Origin: Bacillota bacterium
GTDB taxonomy: Bacteria > Bacillota > Limnochordia > Limnochordales > ZCTH02-B6
Direction of reading: 5' to 3'
Assembly: GCA_017578085.1 (NCBI GenBank)
Contig: PKQR01000108.1
Coordinates: 1 to 7,743, forward strand
Length of the DNA: 7,743 nt
This document shows positions 1 to 5,834 of this stretch, one piece after another. The notes below the pieces were generated by a model, which did not search any database, was not told the DNA's origin, and saw only the letters and a program-made list of their open reading frames with translations. Both the position numbers and the translations under genes were made by a program. Each line of letters begins with the position of its first letter. Position 1 is the first letter of the stretch.

Positions 1-1057
1 GCTGCCGCGCCCTGGCCGGGTCGTACGGATACATCCCCGTCATGTCCGCGTAGTACGGCTCCGCCGGGGTCATGTGCGAGCCGATCACCTGGCCGAAACC
101 GAACTCGGCCCCGACCATCACTTCTTCCTTGTTGATCGCGTGGTTGATGGCCCGCCGCACCCGCACGTCGTTCAGCGGGGGCCGGGAGTTGTTCATGGCC
201 AGCACCACGGTGCTGGTCGAGGGACCTTCGATCACCTTGAAACCGGGCGCCTGCTGCACCCGGAACGCCTGCTCCGCCGTGACGGCGCCGCCGATCGCGT
301 CGATGTCGCCGGCGAGCAGCGCCGCGACCTGGGCGTTGGGGTCGGAGATGAAGCGGAACGTCACGCTGTCCAGGTACGGCAGGCCGGGCCGGTAGTAGTC
401 ATCGAAGCGCTCCAAGCGCACGTGGCTGCCCCGCACCCACTCCACAAATCGGAACGGCCCCGTGCCGATGGGGTGCGTGCGCTGGGCTTCGCCGTAGCCC
501 GCCGGCGGGATGACCGAGTCGGGCCGGGCCAGGTTGTAAAGAAACTCGGCGTCGGGCGCGGACATGCGGAAGACGACCGTGTAGTCGTCGGGCGTTTCGA
601 TGGACGCGATGTTGGAATAGTACAGGCGGTTGGTGTGGCCGGAGTTGGGATCGCGCGCCACCTCAAACTTGGCCTTGACGTCGGCGGAGGTAAAGGGTTG
701 GCCGTTGTGGAAGCGCACGCCCCGCCGCAGCCGGAAGACGTACTCGGTGGCATCGGGCGAAACGGTCCACGATTCGGCCAGGCCCGGCACCAGGTTGCCG
801 TTGCGGTCCACCTTGACCAGGCCTTCCAGGACGTTGTTGTGCACGATGCTGGTGGCGGCGGTGGCGGTTGTCGCCGACGGGTCCAGCACCGGCGGTTCCG
901 CCGACTGGGCGATGGTCAAGTGCCCCCCGCGGGTCGGCTGTTGGGCCATCGCGGGCAAGAGCAGCCCGAGGCTCATAGCCGCCCCCAGGGCGAACGCCGC
1001 AGCGAGCCGGACGACACGGCGAAAGCGGCTGGGGCGACGCAGGTTGCCAACGTTCAT
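1..1057 (-). CDS. ABC transporter substrate-binding protein, peptide/nickel (SBP_bac_5) family, partial
   Basis: This is the extracytoplasmic binding component of an oligopeptide-type ABC importer. The window holds 352 codons from the start; the C-terminal part lies beyond position 1, as family members are usually 500-600 residues. The ATG at 1057 has an AAGGAGG site (plus-strand 1066-1072) 8 nt upstream. Residues 1-38 form a Sec signal peptide: an Arg-rich n-region, a hydrophobic core (about 18-35) and an AMA|Q cleavage site at 38/39. No lipobox cysteine is seen. The mature part has family hallmarks: GGHLTIAQ near the new N-terminus, LVPGLAESWTVSPD, YVFRLRRGVRFHNGQPFTSAD, HPIGTGPFRF, and RVRRAINHAINKEEV late in the fragment. 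It follows the M20 peptidase gene by 66 nt on the same strand with no terminator between, so both are probably co-transcribed, with permease genes likely beyond the left edge. The ligand cannot be read from sequence; a peptide or acylated amino acid is a guess from the neighbour. Confidence 0.93.
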   Translation of the reverse strand, partial: MNVGNLRRPSRFRRVVRLAAAFALGAAMSLGLLLPAMAQQPTRGGHLTIAQSAEPPVLDPSATTATAATSIVHNNVLEGLVKVDRNGNLVPGLAESWTVSPDATEYVFRLRRGVRFHNGQPFTSADVKAKFEVARDPNSGHTNRLYYSNIASIETPDDYTVVFRMSAPDAEFLYNLARPDSVIPPAGYGEAQRTHPIGTGPFRFVEWVRGSHVRLERFDDYYRPGLPYLDSVTFRFISDPNAQVAALLAGDIDAIGGAVTAEQAFRVQQAPGFKVIEGPSTSTVVLAMNNSRPPLNDVRVRRAINHAINKEEVMVGAEFGFGQVIGSHMTPAEPYYADMTGMYPYDPARARQ

Positions 1058-1123
1058 CTGGCATTCCTCCTTCAATAAAGGAGTATAGGGGTAACCGGGC
1101 CGGGGAAGCCAAGCCCCCAAAGC

Positions 1124-2374
1124 CTATTGCCTATTGTCCAGCGCGTCAGACTGGTGCACAAAGATCAGCGCGGCCGCCGCGTAGATGCGGGCGGCTTCCA
1201 TCAAGTCTTCAACGTCCACATATTCATCGACCTGGTGCGGGATGAACCGGTTGCCCGGGCCGATGGTGACGATCGGGATGCCCGCCCACGCATGCAGGAA
1301 CGTCCCGTCGGTGGCGCCGGGTACGCCGCCGTACTTGGGCTCCTTGCCGGTTGCCCAGCGCACCGCGGACGCGACCGCGCTGGCCACGGGCGCATCCGGA
1401 GGCGTTTCGGTCCACGGGCGCTGTTCGAAAACGTCCAGCTCGGCCCTCATCCGGGGGTCGCGCCGGCCGATTTGGGCGAGGATGTCCCGCAGGGAGATCT
1501 CCACGGCGGCGTGGTCAACGCCTGGGATCGTGCGGATGTCCAGGCACACCTCGGCGGTGGCCGGGATGACGTTGAGCTGGGCCGGACCCTTGGCCGGCGC
1601 TTGCACGATGGTCGGCGTCACCGACGGCCGCCCGAGGTACGGATGCACGCCGTGGCGGGCGACAAGTTCCTGCTCCAGTTCCCCGCAAGCCTGGACAAAC
1701 TGGGCCGCCCACGGGATGGGGTTCACCCCGGCTTGAGGCATAGCGCCGTGCGCCATCGCGCCCATGAACGTCACCCTTACCCGCATGGCACCCTTTTGGG
1801 TAAGGCAAATCTCGTTTTCTTCGGGTTCGCAGATGATGGCCCCATCGACGCCTTCCGCCCAGCCCGAGCGGATGAAATGCTTGACGCCCAGCATCAGGTC
1901 TTCCTCGTCAACGAGGATGGCGAGCCTCACCCGGCCGGGAAACGGCACTTGGGATTGGATGAGCGCCCGAACTGCCCCGATGGCCGCGGCCACGCCGCCC
2001 TTCATGTCCGCTGCGCCGCGGCCGTAAATGCGGCCGTCAACCATGTGGGCGGAGAAGGGTGGGTACGTCCACCGGCCGGGGTCGCCTTCGGTCACCACGT
2101 CGGTGTGGCCTTCAAAAAGCAGACAAGGCCCGGATGGGCCGGGTGCCCAGTCGGCGATGACGTTGGGCCGTCCCGGTGCGACTTCTTGGATGTGCACGGT
2201 GAGGCCGAGACTTTCCAGCTCTTGGGCGACGAGCCGGGCCGCGGCTTCTTCGTTGGCGCCCGGTACACCGGGTTCGTAGACGCTGCGGATCTGGACGAGC
2301 CGGCGGGTAAGGCCGACGATGTACTCTCGGTCAATGGCGGCCCAGACCCGGTGCAGGTGCTCCGTGGCGATCAT
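1124..2374 (-). CDS. M20-family metallopeptidase (ArgE/DapE/CPG2-like deacylase or dipeptidase)
   Basis: A cytoplasmic di-zinc amidohydrolase of 416 residues, close to the usual M20 length. The start chosen is the ATG at 2374, with a GGGAG site 6 nt upstream; an open frame continues to 2539 but that part is basic and low-complexity, unlike the family. Visible catalytic elements: EGHTD (His90 zinc ligand, Asp92), GRGAADMKGG (Asp123, bridging zinc), VDEED (Glu157 general base, Glu158 zinc), CEPEE (Glu183, second zinc site), AHG (His209 in the dimerisation/lid domain, about 195-310) and IPHQVDEY (His380 zinc). All expected metal ligands are therefore present and the enzyme should be active. The family removes acyl groups from amino acids or cleaves small peptides; which substrate this one uses is not determinable. 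It is first in a minus-strand run with the peptide-binding protein downstream, which fits hydrolysis of an imported peptide or N-acyl compound. It is divergent from rpmE across 241 nt. Confidence 0.93.
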   Translation of the reverse strand: MIATEHLHRVWAAIDREYIVGLTRRLVQIRSVYEPGVPGANEEAAARLVAQELESLGLTVHIQEVAPGRPNVIADWAPGPSGPCLLFEGHTDVVTEGDPGRWTYPPFSAHMVDGRIYGRGAADMKGGVAAAIGAVRALIQSQVPFPGRVRLAILVDEEDLMLGVKHFIRSGWAEGVDGAIICEPEENEICLTQKGAMRVRVTFMGAMAHGAMPQAGVNPIPWAAQFVQACGELEQELVARHGVHPYLGRPSVTPTIVQAPAKGPAQLNVIPATAEVCLDIRTIPGVDHAAVEISLRDILAQIGRRDPRMRAELDVFEQRPWTETPPDAPVASAVASAVRWATGKEPKYGGVPGATDGTFLHAWAGIPIVTIGPGNRFIPHQVDEYVDVEDLMEAARIYAAAALIFVHQSDALDNRQ

Positions 2375-2540
2375 AGCGCACTCCCGTTCCGGTCTTGCCT
2401 TCTTGTCCGTTGGGTTTTTCCGCAAATTCGCCGCTATTGCGGGTTTTCCTCTACGCAGGCGCAAGGGTGCCCTTCCGGAGGGAGCGTTCGCGGCGCGGAC
2501 ACGCGGGCGAACAACAAGTCCTGCAGATACGCCCGGCATG

Positions 2541-2549
2541 TGCTATAAT
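2541..2549 (+). promoter_or_regulatory. Extended -10 promoter of rpmE-dusB
   Basis: TGC followed by a perfect TATAAT (2544-2549) makes an extended -10 element. No good -35 box is present at 16-18 nt, as expected for this promoter class. Predicted transcription start is near 2556, giving a leader of about 60 nt before the rpmE start. It lies in the 241-nt divergent region between the M20 gene and rpmE. I found no convincing promoter for the minus-strand M20 gene in the same region. Confidence 0.75.
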
Positions 2550-2560
2550 GTGTGAATGTC

Positions 2561-2588
2561 GGCCTGGCCGCCTTACAGGCGGTTGGCC
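2561..2588 (+). promoter_or_regulatory. Leader hairpin upstream of rpmE, candidate L31 autoregulatory element
   Basis: The left arm (2561-2572) and right arm (2578-2588) pair over 11 base pairs, with two G-U pairs and one bulged U, around a TTACA loop. The hairpin begins about 5 nt after the predicted transcription start and ends 12 nt before the ribosome binding site of rpmE, and no U-tract follows it, so it is not a terminator. Ribosomal protein L31 leaders that act as binding sites for autogenous control are known in several phyla. That this is one is inferred from position and strength only; the consensus was not compared. Confidence 0.45.
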
Positions 2589-2615
2589 GCAGCGCAGATG
2601 AGAGGTGAACGGGCG

Positions 2616-2825
2616 ATGAAGAAAGGCATTCACCCGCCGTACTACCGCACCACGGTGACGTGCGCCTGCGGGGAAACCTTCGAGACGGGTTCGACGGTCC
2701 AGAACCTGCGGGTGGAGATCTGCTCCAAGTGCCATCCCTTCTACACCGGCCAGCGGCAGCAGCGCATCGTGACCTCGGGCGGCCGGGTGGAGCGGTTCCG
2801 CCGCAAGTACGGCGAGCAGTCCTGA
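2616..2825 (+). CDS. rpmE: 50S ribosomal protein L31, zinc-binding type A
   Basis: A 69-residue protein of normal L31 length, a component of the large ribosomal subunit that contributes to bridging with the 30S head. It starts MKKGIHPPYY, the standard L31 N-terminus, and carries the zinc-ribbon cysteines Cys16 and Cys18 (CAC) and Cys36 and Cys39 (CSKC), so it is the C+ zinc form rather than the zinc-free paralogue made under zinc starvation. The ATG at 2616 has AGAGGTGA 7 nt upstream. An in-frame ATG at 2556 would add 20 residues foreign to the family and coincides with the predicted transcription start, so it is not used. dusB follows after 43 nt on the same strand, apparently in one transcript. 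Confidence 0.97.
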   Translation: MKKGIHPPYYRTTVTCACGETFETGSTVQNLRVEICSKCHPFYTGQRQQRIVTSGGRVERFRRKYGEQS

Positions 2826-2853
2826 GCGGCTGGAGGACGAGGACGCGCCCAAA

Positions 2854-2861
2854 GGGGGAGG
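2854..2861 (+). promoter_or_regulatory. Ribosome binding site fixing the GTG start of dusB
   Basis: GGGGGAGG ends 7 nt before the GTG at 2869. Another GTG at 2864 is out of frame and too close, so this site decides the start. No ATG stands at the beginning of the conserved N-terminus. Confidence 0.75.
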
Positions 2862-2868
2862 CCGTGCA

Positions 2869-3897
2869 GTGCCCACCATAGGCGGCATCCGGCTGGAGCA
2901 CCCGGTGGTCATGGCCCCAATGGCCGGCGTGACGGATTTGCCTTTCCGCCTCATCGCCCGGGAACTGGGGGCCGCCCTGGTGTACAGCGAGCTGGTTTCA
3001 GCCAAGGGGATCTGCTACGGCAACCGCAAGACGCTCAAGCTCCTGGAAACCGATCCGGCGGAGCGTCCCGTGGGCCTGCAGATCTTCGGCGGTGAGGCCG
3101 CGGTCATGGTGGAAGCGGCCCGCCACGTGGCGGAGCGCCGGCCGGACCTGTTGGACATCAACATGGGGTGCCCGGTGCCCAAGATCACCCGCAACGACGA
3201 AGGTTGCGCCCTGATGCTTGATCCCAAACGGGCGGGGCGCATGGTGCGGGCCGTGGTCGAAGCCGTGGATTTGCCGGTGACGGCCAAGATCCGCAAGGGC
3301 TGGGACGAGAACCATGTGACGGCTCCGGAAGTGGCGCGGGAGCTGGAGCGGGCCGGCGTAGCCGCCATCGCCATCCATGGGCGTACCCGGGAGCAGTTTT
3401 ACAGTGGCCGGGCCGATTGGGGCATCATCCGGCTGGTAAAGCAGGCGGTGGATGTGCCCGTCATCGGCAACGGCGACGTTTTTACCCCGCAGGACGCCGC
3501 GCGCATGCTCGAGGAAACCGGTTGCGACGCGGTCATGATCGGGCGTGCCTGCCTGGGGGACCCGTGGATCTTCCGCCGGGTCGTGCACTATCTCAATACC
3601 GGGGAGCTCTTGCCGCCGCCCTCGTCCCGAGACAAGCTCACGATGGCCGTGCGGCACTTGCGCATGGCAGTGCAGTTCAAGGGTGAGTACACCGCCGTCC
3701 GGGAGATGCGCCGCCCCATCGCGTGGTATCTCAAGGGCGTGCCGCGGGCCAACCGCCTCAAGCAGCTGGTGCAGCGCCTGGACAAGGCGGAGCTGGTGGC
3801 CGAAGCGCTCATGGAACACCTGGACAGCTTGGGCGCGCAAGCCGATGAACCGGTCCGCCTCCAACCCCCAACGGACATGCAAGAGGAAGCCGCATGA
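2869..3897 (+). CDS. dusB: tRNA-dihydrouridine synthase, DusB type
   Basis: A flavoenzyme of 342 residues that reduces specific uridines in the tRNA D-loop to dihydrouridine using FMN and NADPH. The start is GTG. The TIM-barrel opens with VVMAPMAGVTDLPFR (13-27), the FMN-binding strand. DINMGCPVPKI carries the catalytic Cys101, which protonates the uracil. TAKIRKGWD holds Lys140 and AIHGRTREQ holds His170. PVIGNGDV (198-204) and IGRACLGDPW (224-233) bind the FMN phosphate. Residues about 255-320 form the helical tRNA-binding domain, with RRPIAWYLKGVP typical of DusB. All key residues are present. It lies 43 nt after rpmE and is followed by an intrinsic terminator 3 nt after its stop codon, so it ends the transcript. 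DusB-type genes in Bacillota often carry the same 'nifR3' label; the exact target uridine is not readable. Confidence 0.96.
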   Translation: MPTIGGIRLEHPVVMAPMAGVTDLPFRLIARELGAALVYSELVSAKGICYGNRKTLKLLETDPAERPVGLQIFGGEAAVMVEAARHVAERRPDLLDINMGCPVPKITRNDEGCALMLDPKRAGRMVRAVVEAVDLPVTAKIRKGWDENHVTAPEVARELERAGVAAIAIHGRTREQFYSGRADWGIIRLVKQAVDVPVIGNGDVFTPQDAARMLEETGCDAVMIGRACLGDPWIFRRVVHYLNTGELLPPPSSRDKLTMAVRHLRMAVQFKGEYTAVREMRRPIAWYLKGVPRANRLKQLVQRLDKAELVAEALMEHLDSLGAQADEPVRLQPPTDMQEEAA

Positions 3898-3900
3898 CAC

Positions 3901-3929
3901 GGGCAGCTTGACGCTGCCCTTTTCTCTTT
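3901..3929 (+). terminator. Rho-independent terminator after dusB
   Basis: A perfect 7-bp GGGCAGC/GCTGCCC stem (3901-3907 and 3913-3919) with a TTGAC loop is followed by a T-rich tail (TTTTCTCTTT, 3920-3929). It starts 3 nt after the dusB stop and separates the rpmE-dusB unit from the next promoter. Confidence 0.93.
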
Positions 3930-3931
3930 AG

Positions 3932-3960
3932 ATGACGCAGCGGACCGGGTGTGATAAGAT
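3932..3960 (+). promoter_or_regulatory. Promoter of the HTH regulator operon
   Basis: ATGACG (3932-3937, 4 of 6 to the -35 consensus), a 17-nt spacer, and TAAGAT (3955-3960, 4 of 6 to the -10 consensus) preceded by TGA, which gives the extended -10 TG. It lies directly after the dusB terminator. The predicted start is near 3967, at the edge of the palindrome. The architecture matches the promoter at 5754-5782. Confidence 0.65.
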
Positions 3961-3966
3961 GAGGCT

Positions 3967-3984
3967 GTGCACAACTATGTGCAC
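3967..3984 (+). promoter_or_regulatory. Palindromic operator, copy 1 (GTGCACA-N4-TGTGCAC)
   Basis: A perfect inverted repeat of two 7-nt half-sites around ACTA. It begins 6 nt after the -10 box, so a dimer bound here would cover the transcription start and repress. The same half-sites recur at 5789-5806 with the same 6-nt distance to the -10 box; only the central four bases differ. The flanking bases T before and GC after are also shared. The regulator encoded just downstream is the obvious candidate ligand, but this is inference. Confidence 0.75.
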
Positions 3985-3990
3985 GCAATG

Positions 3991-4027
3991 TGCCCGGGCC
4001 GTGGGCAACCGCGGTGGGCGAACACCG
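3991..4027 (+). other. Two small hairpins in the leader of the HTH regulator gene
   Basis: TGCCC (3991-3995) pairs with GGGCA (4003-4007), and CGGTG (4012-4016) pairs with CACCG (4023-4027) around a GGCGAA loop. They lie in the roughly 100-nt leader between the predicted transcription start and the ribosome binding site. Stems of 5 bp are expected by chance in GC-rich DNA, so a role is uncertain. Confidence 0.25.
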
Positions 4028-4065
4028 TGACTCGGCCGCGACCGGCGGCGGGCGGAGGCCGCGCT

Positions 4066-4593
4066 ATGGACTTGATCCGCATCGGGGACAAGTTGATCAG
4101 CCGCCGCAAGATCCAGCGAGCCATCGACCGGATCCTGGAGCGGCGGGCCCAGGGGCTCTCGCAGCAGGATGTGGCCGCGGAAATGGGCATCGATCGGGCC
4201 TTCGTGTCGCACCTGGAGCGGCTCGGCGAGGTCCGACGGGGCCGCCGCATCGCGCTGATCGGTTTCCCGGTGAAGAACAAAGACGAACTGGAAGCATTGG
4301 CCCGGGAGGAAGGCGTCGATTTTGTCCTGCTGCTCAACAACGCGGAGCGTTGGAGCTACGTGGAGGGTGTGTCCGGTGCCGAACTCTTTAACAGGGTGAT
4401 GGAAATCATCGCGCGGATCCGGGAGTGCGATCAGATCGTCTTTCTCGGGTCCGACATGCGCATCCGGTGGATGGAGTCGGTGCTGGGCACAGACCGGGTC
4501 ATCGGCATCGAACTGGGGCCGTCGCCCATAACGGAGGATCGCTACGTGCCGCCGGAGCGGGTACGGGACGTTTTGGCCCAAGGCCGCGGGTAA
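4066..4593 (+). CDS. Helix-turn-helix transcriptional regulator with C-terminal alpha/beta domain
   Basis: A 175-residue cytoplasmic protein. Residues about 15-58 form an XRE/HTH_3-like DNA-binding segment: QRAIDRILERRAQGLSQQDV, then AAEMGIDRAFVSHLERLGEV, with the turn around Gly41 and the recognition helix about 43-53. Residues 60-150 alternate strands and helices (RRIALIGFPV, DFVLLL, QIVFLGSD, RVIGIELG), suggesting a small Rossmann-like sensor or dimerisation domain I cannot name. The ATG at 4066 has GGAGG 7 nt upstream; the open frame reaches back to 3967, but that region is the operator and leader. It is followed after 140 nt by the 'quinate 5-dehydrogenase'-like gene. I recall such a pair of genes in other Bacillota, but could not check it. 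Its own promoter carries the palindrome, which points to autoregulation. The target and signal are not shown by the sequence. Confidence 0.85.
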   Translation: MDLIRIGDKLISRRKIQRAIDRILERRAQGLSQQDVAAEMGIDRAFVSHLERLGEVRRGRRIALIGFPVKNKDELEALAREEGVDFVLLLNNAERWSYVEGVSGAELFNRVMEIIARIRECDQIVFLGSDMRIRWMESVLGTDRVIGIELGPSPITEDRYVPPERVRDVLAQGRG

Positions 4594-4720
4594 GCGGAGC
4601 GGTTTCGGGCGGGGCTTGGCGGCCACGCCCGGCTGCAGGGCCGTGGCAGGGCGCGGGCATGCGGGACACGTGCCGCAAGAAGCCCGGAGACAGGCAGCGC
4701 TGGGTTTTGGGGCCAGCAGG

Positions 4721-4726
4721 GAGGAG
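4721..4726 (+). promoter_or_regulatory. Ribosome binding site fixing a TTG start
   Basis: GAGGAG within AGGGAGGAGA ends 7 nt before the TTG at 4734. No in-frame ATG or GTG precedes the conserved KRVVSVSIGSS N-terminus at a suitable distance, so TTG is the start. Confidence 0.75.
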
Positions 4727-4733
4727 ACAGAGT

Positions 4734-5666
4734 TTGAAGCGGGTAGTCAGCGTGAGCATCGGTTCGTCGGAACGGGACCATGTGGCGGAACTGGAGCTCA
4801 TGGGCGAGCGGGTGCGCGTCGAGCGCATCGGCACCGACGGCGATATCGAAAAGGCGATCGCGCTCATCAGGGAGCTGGACGGCAAAGTGGACGCCTTTGG
4901 CATGGGCGGCATCGACCTGTACGTCTGGGCTGGTGGGCGCCGCTACGTGCTGCGGGACGCGCGCCGCATCGCGGAGGCCGCCCGCAAGACCCCCATCGTC
5001 GACGGTTCGGGGCTGAAAAACTCCCTGGAGCGGCGCATCGTGCCCTACCTGGAAAAGGAGCTGGGCATGCGCTGGCCCGAGCGGAAGGTGCTGCTCGTGT
5101 CCGCCATCGACCGCTTCGGGATGGCGGAGGCCTTGGCCCAGTCCGGCTGCCAGTTGGTCATCGGCGATCTCATGTTTGTGCTGGGCATCCCCATCCCGCT
5201 GCGGTCGCTGTCGACGTTCACGGCCGTGGCCCGAGTGCTTGCGCCTTTGGCGGTGCAGCTGCCCATCTCGGTGCTGTATCCGACCGGGGAAAAGCAGACC
5301 AAGGTGCAGCCCAAGTTCACCCGGTGGTACCAGTGGGCCGACGTGATCGCAGGCGACTTTCACTTCATCCGCCGCTACATGCCCGACGACCTGCGGGGGA
5401 AGACCATCATCACCCAGACCATCACCAAGGCCGACGTGGCGGAGCTCAAAAAGCGCGGCGTACGGCTGCTGGTCACGGCAACGCCTGAGCTCAACGGCCG
5501 CTCCTTTGCCACCAACGTCATCGAGGCGCTGCTCATCGCCGTGGCTGGCCAGCGGCGTGAGCTGTCGGCGTCGGAGTATCTCGAGCTCATCGATCGCCTG
5601 GAGCTGAAACCCCGCATCGAGTATCTGGCGGAACCGGCGCCGGAGCCCGCCGCCGTGACGCATTAG
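4734..5666 (+). CDS. Conserved protein of the family labelled 'quinate 5-dehydrogenase'
   Basis: A 310-residue soluble protein with a TTG start. I recognise the pattern KRVVSVSIGSSERDH (2-16), RIGTDGD (31-37), VDAFGMGGIDLYVWAG (52-67), TPIVDGSGLKNSLER (86-100) and TATPELNGRSFATNVIEAL (248-266) from Bacillota proteins annotated as quinate 5-dehydrogenase. That label seems to come from weak similarity. I do not see the catalytic Lys/Asp motifs of AroE shikimate/quinate dehydrogenases, nor a clear GxGxxG nucleotide loop: the nearest segment is VLLVSAIDRFGMAEAL (119-134). There is no signal peptide; the hydrophobic stretch at 165-182 is too short and mixed to be a membrane segment with confidence. 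The C-terminal tail (about 298-310) is Pro/Ala-rich. It is the second gene of the operon led by the HTH regulator, and 168 nt before the aminotransferase fusion, which has its own promoter with the same operator. A role in the same pathway is inferred; the reaction is unknown. Confidence 0.7.
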   Translation: MKRVVSVSIGSSERDHVAELELMGERVRVERIGTDGDIEKAIALIRELDGKVDAFGMGGIDLYVWAGGRRYVLRDARRIAEAARKTPIVDGSGLKNSLERRIVPYLEKELGMRWPERKVLLVSAIDRFGMAEALAQSGCQLVIGDLMFVLGIPIPLRSLSTFTAVARVLAPLAVQLPISVLYPTGEKQTKVQPKFTRWYQWADVIAGDFHFIRRYMPDDLRGKTIITQTITKADVAELKKRGVRLLVTATPELNGRSFATNVIEALLIAVAGQRRELSASEYLELIDRLELKPRIEYLAEPAPEPAAVTH

Positions 5667-5753
5667 AGGCCGCAGGGGCTAGGGACGCGTACGCCGGCAC
5701 CGGCGACCCGCTGGGCCGCCGTTGCCCGCGCCGCGATAGGACCCAGGTCCCCA

Positions 5754-5782
5754 TTGCGTCGCCGGGGAGGAACTGGTAGATT
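5754..5782 (+). promoter_or_regulatory. Promoter of the aminotransferase-reductase fusion gene
   Basis: TTGCGT (5754-5759), a 17-nt spacer and TAGATT (5777-5782, 4 of 6 to the consensus) with TGG directly before it, an extended -10. Predicted start near 5789, giving a leader of about 46 nt. Same layout as the promoter at 3932-3960. A short GGACC-CA-GGTCC palindrome (5739-5750) lies just upstream of the -35 box; its meaning is unclear. Confidence 0.65.
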
Positions 5783-5788
5783 AGGTGT

Positions 5789-5806
5789 GTGCACAAAAAT
5801 GTGCAC
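5789..5806 (+). promoter_or_regulatory. Palindromic operator, copy 2 (GTGCACA-N4-TGTGCAC)
   Basis: The same two 7-nt half-sites as at 3967-3984, here around AAAA, and again 6 nt after the -10 box. Including shared flanks, 19 of 21 positions are identical between the two copies. The palindrome would cover the transcription start of the fusion gene, fitting repression by a dimeric regulator. Confidence 0.75.
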
Positions 5807-5834
5807 GCGCGAACCCGCAATGAGGAGGAACCTT

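Noticed and set aside
74..1078. Plus-strand open frame opposite the binding-protein gene
   Set aside because: The product is His/Arg/Gly-rich without structure; the minus strand encodes an unmistakable substrate-binding protein with signal peptide and ribosome binding site.
2422..2442. CGCAA-N11-TTGCG inverted repeat as an operator of the M20 gene
   Set aside because: The arms are only 5 bp, no promoter was found beside it and no second copy was seen.
2375..2539. N-terminal extension of the M20 protein to an ATG at 2539
   Set aside because: The added 55 residues are basic and low-complexity, and the ATG at 2374 has its own ribosome binding site before the conserved N-terminus.
1127..2548. 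Long plus-strand open frame (473 codons) opposite the M20 gene
   Set aside because: It is the mirror of a GC-rich coding region; the minus strand encodes a complete set of M20 metal ligands, while the plus-strand product has no family features.
2998..3900. Minus-strand open frame opposite dusB
   Set aside because: dusB carries all catalytic and FMN-binding motifs on the plus strand, and the antisense product is His-rich without a pattern.
3966..3984. Inverted DnaA boxes
   Set aside because: The left half-site resembles the high-GC DnaA box at 7 of 9 positions, but the right half fits worse, and exact two-fold symmetry at a fixed distance from -10 boxes fits a dimeric regulator better.
3967..4065. 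Upstream GTG and ATG starts in frame with the HTH regulator
   Set aside because: The segment contains the palindrome and the predicted transcription start; the ATG at 4066 has a well-placed GGAGG.
4611..4630. Possible terminator between the regulator and the 'quinate 5-dehydrogenase'-like gene
   Set aside because: The GGCG/CGCC stem is short and has no T-tract after it.
4425..4733. Upstream in-frame extension of the 4734-5666 gene
   Set aside because: It overlaps the regulator gene in another frame, is Arg/Gly/His-rich, and the GAGGAG site points to the TTG at 4734.
4542..5663. Minus-strand open frame (373 codons) opposite the 'quinate 5-dehydrogenase'-like gene
   Set aside because: No ribosome binding site or recognisable motif; it is a composition effect of high-GC codon usage on the other strand.
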